Positions 38,801-50,800 of a DNA stretch of 64,000 nt are shown here, piece by piece. A program made the translations under genes and the position numbers. This DNA comes from Channa striata (Eukaryota; Chordata; Actinopteri; Anabantiformes; Channidae), in contig CM065179.1 in the NCBI GenBank assembly GCA_033026295.1, positions 23,863,275-23,927,274 on the forward strand. The letters are read 5' to 3'. A model generated the notes under the pieces. That model was not told the origin of the DNA. It saw only the letters and a program-made list of their open reading frames with translations, and did no database searches. Numbering within the stretch: position 1 is the first letter of the stretch; every line of letters begins with the position of its first letter.

Positions 38801-41800
38801 CACCTCTATCATCCACCTAAAGAGCCTAACCAGGCCAGCTGAGAAACAATGACTGGGTCCCTCCGCCAAATACTACTCAGACTGAAGAAGCTGCTTAGAT
38901 GAGTGACCAAATGTTTCCAACTATGAAAAAAATGAATTCTGGTTGAACTGACTGAATCGTCAAAAAAGCAAACCTTGCTGATTTTATCAAAAGGCACTTT
39001 TTTGAAAATGATTGTGACGAGTGTAAAGTTGTTCTTACACCCTGGGTAGTTAAAGTCTGTTTTGGACACCTGACACCAAGCTTTTCACATTTTGCATATT
39101 TCATGGAGGGGTTTTTTTTTTGATGGTGAAACAAGTTAGTTGTTGAGCTAACGACAACAGATGGCTAACACGGTTTACAGAACGCAGAGCTTGTAAATGC
39201 AGTCACTGTGTGGACTCCTAAGGAAGGAGGATTATAATTAAATGCACAGGTGTTTAGTGATTAGATTACATTAGTATTAAGGTTTCATTCTCCACATAAC
39301 AAGTTTGTAAAATATACAGAATCATACTGCATTACAAGTGTTTTACCTTTTTATTTTGCATACACTTGCATATTATTAAATATGTAATCACTAAATATTT
39401 TATCTGCATAGAATTACATCATATGTCTAAAATGCATTGTCACTATAATTTATACGCCTGGAGTGTAAGTTGACATGTTTGTGTGTGCTGCACATGTTTC
39501 ACTATGTGCGTCGTACAACAGCTCCACCAGGTAGGGCGAGCATAAAGACCGAGGGGCACCACGGGGCAGATATGCAGGTCATGCTTTGTGTGGAGTGTGT
39601 GGGGTGTGTGCGGTGTGTGGGGTGTGTGCGGTTGGGCCTCAGCATTGATTGACCACTAAGCCTCCTTGAACACAATGAGGGAGAAATCGATTAGCCAGGT
39701 GTTACAGAGCTGCTTGCACACTGATAACGAGACCTTCCACCGGCGATGCTAAAAGCCCATCCCCCTCATCAGTACCCACAAGGACAAACACTCCGAAAAA
39801 CACACACCAACACGCAACCCTGTGTGAAACGACAACACATCACCACACTACAGCACCTACTGGAGTAAAAGATGCAAAGAAATGCAGTGTGGGTCACTAT
39901 TAGGGAAATTAAACATAATGGTGCATGTTTGTGCACACGCTAACTACACCCTGTAATTTCTAATAAGATAATCATCACCCATATAAAAAAGTTTACAACC
40001 ACAATACGCTGACAAAAAAAGTCAACTGGAATAGGAATTGTATTTTGTACTTATGCTTATTATTGTAGTTCCTACAACTAAAAGAGGACACAATACTTGA
40101 AAAAGTTACTTGATGTGTACTTGTAACTCCGTTATTATTTCAGTACTGTGTACTGTATTCCAAACAATTATTTAGGTCGGACCGACTATTGAGACATTCT
40201 CTGCAACTTTGAATGTCTGAGTTGTAGTTTCTTAAAACCATGCAAACCAACTGCAAGTACAAGTACAATCTGTGTAATTTCAAATGTCTGTTATACAGTA
40301 AATGAGTTTCTATATTCTTCACATTTTCTTCAGTCATGTATCATGCATCTTAGAAAGGGTGGTACCCCCAAGCATTACAGTACGGTGTACACCCTTCATC
40401 TCCCCATAGCCTTCTTTTATGCTGTCCCAAGCTAAATATTCATTATTATTATTTTTAATTAAGAATCAAGCTTGTATTCTCTTCCATTAAAATACCATAT
40501 AAAGAAATAATGTGGAGACAGTTCTTCTAACATCAAAACTAACAAAAAAGTGAGCATAAATAACAAAAGTTATAGTAAAATAATTTTAAAAATGTGTTAA
40601 TTTTGATTAAGGAACATTTTTACATAATTACACGCAGGCAATTCAGTACTGACTTTGTATACTGATATCTGCTTTCTTAAGTCTTACGTACTAGAAGCAA
40701 GTTGGTCCAAGCCTTTGCACCCTGATGGTAATCAATAAAAAATACTTGTCATGTTGATAAGGACAAGATTAAACCAAATGAAAAACCTTTTTATAGATTT
40801 CCATAAATATGATAACATGCTTTATTTTGACGAATTATTGAAGGTTGATTCTTATTATTACATAGATGTAAGGCACCCACCCACCCAGGCCTAGATTTTA
40901 CATGAAAATTAATATTTTTAGTTCAATAGATCATTCTTTTTTCTAACTTGTTTTGTGTGAATTTCAGTAATCTGTCAGGGACCCCTGGACATTTCCACAT
41001 TCCATTTGGACTGAAAACAATTTAAAATATTTAGTATTCAAATATCTATCTACTGTAAAGATTGAACATGATGAATGAACATTTTAAAACATATTACTTT
41101 AAAATAATTGTAATAGTCGGTTTTAAAGGCAAAACATAAAAAAATACCCCCACATACTCCCTCCCACACGTAGTGTTATTTAATCTGTCATTCCTAAATG
41201 TTGTAACGTTAAGATTCAGCAAAGCCTATTGCCATGGCAACCTACAACTGGAGGAGGAGGATGCAGTTAAAGGCGTGGCTCATGGGCCGTGAAAGGAAGA
41301 GGCGGCCAAGGAGATGAAGGTTGGGCTTCAAGCCTTCGGCTTGTTCATGCAGAGCTACTGCATCCGGCTGTAGCAAACCTGTATCTGCAAGACAAAGACA
41401 GAAACATATACAAGGCAGTCAATTTGCAGATGATCATGTCATAATCTATTCTTAGGTATAATGTATGTAATCTAACTTAAAGCAGAACTTCATAAAATTA
41501 GAAATAAAGTAAGGGTGATGAGTGGTGATTTCTGAGCACAGATTAAGTCCTCACTATCACATTATTTTAAAAGGTATATTTCATACAATTAAAATAAATT
41601 AACCCCTCCCAAGTTAAAACACTTTGGAATATTCTTTTGCCTAAAAGGAATAAATGCTGTCACTGAAGAAGCAGGGGACACGTGGAGAAACGGCTGTTCA
41701 AGGGTCTATTTTAAGGTTCTATTAGACCATCACGCTTCAACCACACTTTTCTTACATCCTTCATCAACCATAACTCCATCATGTTTATTTATTTATTTGA

Positions 41801-44800
41801 ATCCCCATTAGCTGCTCTGAGGTTGCATCCACTGTCATCAATTATTTTCATAATCTGCCTAAACTATTAATTGTGTTGTGTTGTTCTGTTTTCGTCGAAC
41901 ACATGTACTGCAGCAGCAGGTTCTGCTCTTCAACCAACCTAAGAGATTTGTCGCTGCTCTTCTTCTTTTAAGCTCCCATGCGTGCTGCGTGGACAAACAG
42001 GTAGAGCTGTGCTGCCCATTACAATTGCACTACCTGTTTATGGTGTACTGGCTTTGATGCAATTGGTCCCGGCAGAGTGTGCATAATTAAACATGACAGT
42101 CAAAACAAGCATGTGAAATTAATGACAAACAAGCCTGTTAAATTAATGCCAAAGCAGAAGTGTATTATATAAGAGTAGAGCCTTGACACTCAAACACACC
42201 ACCATCACCATCTGTGCCCATGCTTGAGTTTAAATACAAATGTGCCAGTCCACTACACAGCTGCACAGCATGCGCATGCAGCTTTAATGGGTAAGAGATG
42301 TTCTTGAGGTTTGACTAGGTAATAAAGCCCTGTTTATACTAGTGAGCACTGGTGGAGAGGCGGGTAATAGAACATAATAGTTTCTCATCTTGTTTTTGTT
42401 TTCACTTAGTTTCCTCTGTGAAAAACCCCATAGGAAAAAAAGTGTCTAAAAGCCATATTTGTTTATCTATAATGTATGTCATTGCAGTCTTGTAAGAAAT
42501 CAGGTTTTTATTTACTTGAAGCTACAATATGGAACACAAGTTAAGACTCTAACCCAGTCGTTTCGGTCCCCGCTCTGCAGCACTCCACCACACTCTAGAC
42601 ACCCATTCAGGTACTGGTCTTAGTTGAGATCTGTGACTTTGGGGAGGATCTGATCACAATTCATTACCAGTTTACATAGAAAACTGCAAATGCAAATAGT
42701 GGGGTAAAAAGTGCCATATGCTTTCTTTTTAAGCGTATTAAATAAAAGAGGAGCAAAAATAGAAATACTTCAAAAGTGCAGTGCTTATATAAAGTATTCA
42801 TTGACTTGGAAGCTAATGTAGTGGTGCTTAACATTTATGAAGCCTTTCAAAATTTCTCAATTGTGCACAAACATAAGCTAAAAATGAAGTCCTAAAATTC
42901 AGTTCAATTCAACTTTATTTATATAGCGCCAATTTAAAACAAAGTCATCTCAAGGCACTTTACATAATAAAGTCCAGACTATACAGACATTTAGAGAAAA
43001 ATCCAACAAATCCCCCTTGAGCAGCTATAGGCAACAGTGGAGAGAAAACTGCCTTTAACGGAACAAACCCACAGCAGAACCAGGCTCAGGGTGGACGGAC
43101 ATCTGCCTTGACCGGTTGGGCTGAGTGGGAAATATTGGGCAGGTTGGTAGGAGCAGTAGCTGCGCACTGGAAGAAACACATCGCCAAAGCTAAGGTAAAG
43201 GGAGATCTTTGAGGTACTAGCAGTACTGTCTTTTAGATTAAAACTAAAGGGTACTAAATAAACAAATCTAAGAAAAAATTGAATTATTTCTTATTTTTTG
43301 TGGTCAATTAAAGAATTGTGAAGACTCAACATAGATTCTCAATGTGCGTGTGATTTGTCTTTCTTCAAAAATTGGTGATTTCTCAAGGATTTGGAATAAA
43401 AGTTGTTGATGTACACCAGGCTGGAAAAGGTTATAAATGGGTTTGGGCACCAATCAACTGTCAGGCAGTTTGACAACATTCACAATTATTGTTAACCTCA
43501 CCAGGAGTGAGCAAGATAAAAAAGATAGTACCAAGATAATCGAAAAGGTCCAAAAAAAAAGTAATTAATACAAAAAAATAAAAAAATCCCGGATGAGTGT
43601 AGGAAACAGTGTGGAAAAGAGCCTGTCACAGTGGCTATTATCTTGTTGTTCATCAGTCCACCATTAATAGGACACTGAACCACAATGGCGTGGTGGCAGA
43701 GTTTAAACAGAACACGGCCGTTCAGCCAGAATTAAGCTGGAAGAATTTTGATTGGAAAGAGGTATCAAACTAGAAGTTCTTTAGTCTTGAATGAAAAAAC
43801 ATTATATTTAGTAATGACAAAATTCTGGATCTCAGTAAAAGATCTTTATCCCATCTGCCAAACTGGTTGGTGACAATAATCTAAAGGGTTCATACTGTAA
43901 ACATTCCTATGCTAAAGTAAGTTGAGACACAGAATAAATTTAACAAGCCAACTTGTCCTAACAGGGGATTAATCATAGGGGTTAATTACTAAAAAGTTTG
44001 GAGCCTAGAAATAAGCTACAACTGCACTGTAACATGTAAAAATATAGACATTAATAACGCACTCCTCGTCTTAAAAAGAAAAGCTCAGTTCTTCAGGAAC
44101 TCACCACTTCACAGGTGTGCTTGGTGAGGTAAAAACCAAACAATTATGGTAGCTAATGTAAGTTAATATTAGCAAATTTTACACTGCTGTTTTTGTCAGT
44201 ACTCAGAACTTTAGTTAGGGAGTATTTGGATGGATTTTGTACTAAGTACCCAAGGATTTAAAGCCTATCATTAAGAATGAAATATGGCAAGTTACATAGA
44301 AAACAAATTAGCCATTACACACTATAATTATTTCTGTCAGTGGGTAAGCCCAAGCAGCTTAGAAGTAAAGGCCAAAGAAGCCACTGGTTCACATAATTTT
44401 TAATCAGTTTTTAAATTGTGGGTTGAAACCCTTCTGAAGGTTGCAGCATAAATTGCTTAATTTCATTGTACACTAAGCTCGGGCAAACTGGGCCACGTGA
44501 GGGTAAAAAAAAAAAAAACGGTTCAAAAACCCACCAGTTAGCCTGTCACAGGAAAAGGATAAAAATGAAGTTAAAATAAAAAATAGGCAGCAGGTATTCT
44601 CAGACATAACCTGGAGAGCTGTGTTGTGTCTGGGGAATATGTCTAATAGGAATATGTGTAATCCTGCATTAATGTGTGAATAAACCATTAACTGCATAAT
44701 CTGCTTCAAAGCCTCATCACTAATCCACCAATAATCATGGTTGAATAGTTTTCTGTGTACTGTTTGATATCCCTGAGGGTCTAAAAGTATAAATACGTCA

Positions 44801-47800
44801 GGATAGTGTTCAACCATATGATGCCTGTAATAGAGATAAATTACAAGAAAAACAGAATGAAATATGCCAGGGATTTTAATACTTAGCATGTGAATACAAA
44901 AATGTATAAATATTTTTCTACAGCACAACTTTTTACATACAGGAGAAAAAAAATCTTCTTTTGTCATTCTGCATTAAAATGAATACTTTGCCATGCTGTT
45001 TGCTTACCCAAACCAAAGTTAAGCACTATCGCGCATGCACACATATTCATACATATTGCAAATGCATTCCTTTGTGCTTAAGTAATGCAGCTGGAGTCAA
45101 GCAGCGCCTAGTCTAACAGTTTCTTTGGTAAAGGAGTTATCAGTCTAAAGTGTAGCACAACTGAGGGAAAAATAAGTTCACATTGGCATTTTAAAATCTC
45201 ATTTAATTTACATTTTCACAGCATTTCCAGACATAGTCTACATGTTATTTTATGATTCTGTGAAGCTACCATCAGTGTAAAGCAACACAAACTATGCCAA
45301 GCAGGGATTATATTACTACTTGCCCTTTGCAAGGCTTTTATAGTAAAATATCTGTGCATGACCAACTGAGTTTATCTGACAAAAGCCTAAGACTGAGTGA
45401 AAAAACACTGTACTGGAGTTTTTCAGTGACACATATTGCCGCTCTGATAGAATTGGCAGCAGGAAGATCCAATGTCATGCATTGATCAAAACAACAAGTA
45501 AACATGGAAAGTTATAAGTACACAGAAACAGCAAACCGCCTGGATAAAAGAAAATATATATATATATAATATACACAAGGCAACACACAATGTATGCTGT
45601 CTTATTTAAAAAATATATAATTTTTTATACATTTATAAATGCATTTAATGCAAAGGTTAATAGAAAAAAGTATTAGTTCTAGTAGTACTTTCTGTTTACA
45701 ACATAGTAGGCAAAGTTAAAAAAATTGCAAAAAGGTTTGTTACCTGCTTCTGCATTGTCACCTTCATCCTCTTCATCATCCTCTGTGGGTGCTGGATCCT
45801 CAACGCCCACCTGATCCATGACAATGCACTCTGCGACACCAGTCTGAAACGAACAGAGATTATTCCATTGTGCCTTTTGACTGCACAACACATTAGGAAC
45901 ACCAACCCGAAATTACACTTCTATACAACCTAACTGAAAACAAAAAAACAGGTTTTTCACGAGGAGTCTGACAGATGTAATTTTCTATTGAATTACGATG
46001 TGTGATCCAGACTGTAGCCGTGTGTGATTCCTGAGTATTACCATTACAGCCTGTTACACGTAGTGTCATGGAGCTTGTTTTGTTGCCTACCTTTAGTGAT
46101 TCCAGCTGCACCACCTGACATTTCTGAAGAAGTTCCACAAACAGATAGATAAGCAGGGCCTACATAACAGAAAATGTTTCTATTGAAGTTGGTGCTGCGC
46201 GTTCACAGATCTATGTGTAGTATTTCAGTCTGTTACATATGCATTTAAAAAAACTAAATAAATAAAAATCCTGATGGGTCACATGTTGAGCACTAAAGCA
46301 GAACTTCACTGCAGTCTGATTATTCTTACAAAAAGGTTAAGTTATGTGAATTTAAATAAAACTTCACGTTATGCATTACAAGCAAGCATCCCTCTTCTTG
46401 CCAATTCCACCTTGTTAACATTTGTAAAAGGAATTAAATTATCTTCTAGCAGACTTACTCAGTATAAGTGAAGTTGTTTTCCTAATAAAAGTTGGTAATA
46501 AATGCTTACAGGTTCCAAAAGATCTTATTTGGGACACTTAAGTTTAATTTTTGGATATTTCACAACATCTTAAAATTTTAACAGATCGTGCCAGTTTTAC
46601 AAAAATAGGAGTATTATGATGGTATTCTTCTATGTTCTTCTATGATGTGTGTTCTTCTATGAGGTATTACTTACCTGGACAAAGAAGCCAGTGAGAAAGG
46701 AAATGAGGAAAGGCACGAGTCCAGCATGAGCTATTGTTACTGGAAGACCTAGAAATTGATATTAAGAGACATTTCTGTTTCTAAAGCAGACTTGAATAGT
46801 TTTACACTGGAGTGTTGTCAGCCTATCCACCTTCTCAACACTGTCTGCCTTTTTTTTCCTTCCTTTTTTCTCTCCCCCTCAGACCCTCCTTTCCGCTCTG
46901 GTTTACCATAAAGTTTAATGGATAGTGCTGATTTCAATATGAGATTTATGTGATTGAACATGTATTAACTTGGAAGGGCTCCACCTCTGTGGAACTACAT
47001 GAAGACCCTGCTCAAAACAAAGTAGTTAAATGTAATGTCCCATGTAATTTCCCACCTCTACAAAAATCTCTGTGGTGTTAAATACACTTCATAAACCACA
47101 GCTAAGTTTGCTCTTGCAATGAAAGCCAAGAGCCTTAATTATTCTTCACGTGGACTTATAATACAAAAATAAAGTCTGGAGGAAAGAGAAATATCTATTT
47201 TGCACCATATTAGTTGACAGAAATACATTTGTACACAGCAAGTACAATTCTGTTCAAACTTTCAGAAAAAAAAATTGTTAAGCTTTCAGGCTTTTTGAGA
47301 CTGAGAAAAATGGTCATTCTGCCTCATAATGTTGACGCTAGAGTACCCTAAAACAAACCAAGTGATTTTTCTTTTTTTTAACAAAGAAACTGATTTGCTT
47401 ACAAATAGCAACAAACTCAAGAGTCAAAATGATTCAGCCGTTGGCCAAATGAGTCATTTCTAGAGCAACGTTGTCTGCGGCTCTTTACATGAGACAGCTG
47501 AGGTCCCTCGTCACAGCTAAAGGTAAAGTACATGCGTGCTCTGGGATTTTGTGGTCCCCACATGTGTAGTACGACCTTGTAAATATTTAATATGCCAATT
47601 AATGGTTTATTTTTGTTGCAGCACTTTATCAACTTCTTTTCAGTGGCGGAAAGTACATTAACTCAAGTTTGGTACGTACGTAGAATTATGAGGTACTTGA
47701 GTTTTTTTCTTTAACCTTCTTCCTTCTCTGCATGTATATGACATTTAGTTACCTTGAAGACTTAATATCACATAAAATGAAACATAAAATGAAAAAACAC

Positions 47801-50800
47801 ATTATTACAGTTTAAGCAGTCAAAATGCACCCTCTAGTAAATGAAGTAAACAGCTTAGCTCCATTCACCAGCTGCAACAATAAAGTAAGAGATATATTAA
47901 TATATAAATAATCATAATGCTACTTATGGTAGGACAGCCCTCGTTTGATGTGATATGTATTTTGACGTTTTGTTAAACTTCAACCGTAATAGATATTAAC
48001 ATGTTTCTGATACAATCTAAATCTGTGAGGGAATGGGGCAATCGCTTGATAATCTGATCACATACATGTCCTGGAATTTTAAAATTAAAACTTTGTGTTC
48101 CCCAATTCTAACTGACCACCTGTACCTCTAAACCAAACTTAACCAAAACTGTTTTTTTCTAGCATGTTATCCACTAGCCTTAATTGACTAAACTAACAGA
48201 ATAAGTTTCGTTCTCAAATTCAATTTGCCACTGTTGTTTTTCCCCAAATAACTATGTTTTTAGACAAATAACTTTTTAAAAAAAGAACATAAAAGTACTC
48301 ACCTAAAATTCCTGTTCCTAATATTGTTGCAATTGTCAAGAAATCTAGAAAGAAAAACACAGCTTGGTTACATCAAAGTTTTCATAGAGTCACAACAAGA
48401 TCCAATTTGATTGCCCAAAAGGATGCGCTGCCAAAAATACACAGTGCAATCCAAAAAATACATCAAATTTGTGTAACAAAAGCTACAACTTGATAATAAA
48501 CAATCTACAGTAGCTTTTTCTGATAAGTTCAATACGGAAGTAATTATTTTGATACAATTACCAATCCACAGAAAAGCCTGGTATGGTCACGAAACAGTGA
48601 TAAATTATTACACAAAAAAACAACTAACTGTGTTACAACAGCAGGACAACAGCTTTATTTTTAGTCCAGAAGACAGAGCAGGCAGGGTAACAGCAGGAAA
48701 AAATTCAATCCAACAATCTTCATGTTCAAAGACAGGCAATAAGAAAAATTAATTATTAAACCAGACTGAATACTCTAGACAAAACGTGTTGAAGAGAAGA
48801 AAATGACAGGAAAGTATACTGACAGGTAGAGAGACAACATGACAACTCGGTGTGTGCAATTCATGGGGCAGTTTCAGGTGGTTGTAGTGGATGTAAATGT
48901 GGGCAGAGAAAAAGAAGAAAAAGATACAGCGAGAGAAGCAGGCGAGGATCTGGTGGTAGGGCCGGGAAACTGCCAAAGGGCAGCTCTGTTCATGAAGACA
49001 ACGAACAAAAAAAGAAAAGAAAACAGAGCCAGGGCAGAATCATAAGTCTTAAATCATGGACATACACATACAGCAAAAAAAAATACTACTCAAATGTTCC
49101 ATTCAATTTCCTTTGGGATAAACAAAGTATCATGTTTAAATGCAAGAGCAATCTTTAAATTTTAAGCAATAATATTTTGTAGAGTACATATGTATATGAA
49201 TGAGAACATTTATTTTTAATCCAACCTTAATTTTACCATATTTGACCCGAATCATAAATGGAGCTGGCTACCAAAATGCCTCCCTAGTTTCAAGTCCAGG
49301 TAACTCCGTATTTGTCTGCATTGCCAAATGCTCTATGCCGTTTGACAGTGCAATGTGATTGTATTAAAGGAATATCAATTATTGAGAGAAAACATATTTG
49401 CACTTTATATAATTATATTTTTTGAAGCATTTGCCTTGGGAGAATATTAAGTCATTCATTAGTGATTTTAAAAGAATCCTTTTTTAATATGTCCAGTTGA
49501 GGAAAAAAATATAACCCTAAGCCATCTATCTTGAGTCCGCTCTTTTAGCAAATTTTAAAAGCACTTTAACTATTGAATTGTTTCAATTTGTTTCAGACTG
49601 TGCCAAAAAGGAGAGCATCTCTAACTTCCAACTAATGTCAGTTCACAGTTTAGAAAAATATAAGTGGGATTGTGGTGGAAAATCTACTTTGTTTAAAAAA
49701 AGAAGGAACTGCAAGTACAAACTCGAATAACTTCAATACCAGCTATCAGACATCTTAGCAGATATCTTGTCTGAGTTTCTTTGTAACCACTGTCCAATAC
49801 GGGTTCATCTGCTTTTTCAATTTACTCACAGCTGTAAAACCAAAAACATTTTTCAAAAGATTATTCATCTTTACAGCACCAACTTGTCCTACCTCGCTGA
49901 TATTGTTCGGAGTTTCAACACAACATTATTTCGAAGCACCTGACGACCCACTTTACCGTACATACCAACATACACAGTCGAATACGAAAAGCCAAGATTT
50001 AAAAAATACAGCTACAATTTGAAACATGCACCGTCAGTAACCCATCACGGACACCCACTCGGCTGAAATTATGTTATGCAAATGAAATACTGTTGCTGTT
50101 TGTTTCAGCAGACTGACTGTGTGTGCACACTTTCCAGTATCCTCCAGCCCCTTTGGGGTATGTTTAAAAAAAAGCACATCCTACAAGAGGAGAGTGAAAT
50201 GGGATGCTTTGATCAAAATGATGAAGGAAATGAAGAGAAAAAAAACAACATCCCAGTTTGCTTTTGTGATCTCTATGACTTTATGACACATAATATTTGT
50301 ATATAACTGTATTACGGAATGAGGTTAATAAATACCTTCAGGGGATGTGTTGCCAAGGCTTTGCATTGCTTTTTTCCCTGTGCTAGTCCTAACAACTTAT
50401 TCTGTAAATACACATGCAACAAGTAAGCACAATATGCCATAATGAAAATGCTGTCTTAATTTTCTATCTAAACCATTCCTAAAAGAGGACTATCTGGCTC
50501 TTGAGCTTCTAAATGCTATGCTAGCCAGTTAGGACCAAAGGTCAGCTGGCTTACTTTCTTCCCATAATTTGTCATATCTTACAGTACATGTACATAACAT
50601 GATGTACAAGAAAATGTGTTCAATTGGACCATGTCACCTTTTACCACTGCTCAATGCTCCCATTGTAAGGCTCATGTGCTCATCACTGATGCTTTTGCTC
50701 AGAATGGCAACTCTGTTGGATGTGACAACATGCGGTGACCTGTTGATCATGCCCAGCATAAAGTTTTAGGACTCAGTCACACACAGCATTCTGTCTGCCA

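Larger units (their letters stand above)
35787..41245 (-). other. Gene A intron 6
   Basis: 5.5 kb. The middle (36590-38945) is a cluster of retroelement debris. A GT microsatellite is at 36529 and a GTGTGCG-type minisatellite at 39590. The rest is AT-rich. Confidence 0.7.
41385..45743 (-). other. Gene A intron 5
   Basis: 4.4 kb. It holds the dispersed repeat at 42899-43190 and an AT microsatellite at 45553. A 164-codon minus-strand open frame (44967-44473) has no recognisable domain and is treated as chance. Confidence 0.7.

Noticed and set aside
48839..49158. Overlapping Lys/Arg-rich plus-strand frames
   Set aside because: Purine-rich intron sequence; no domain and no splice partners.
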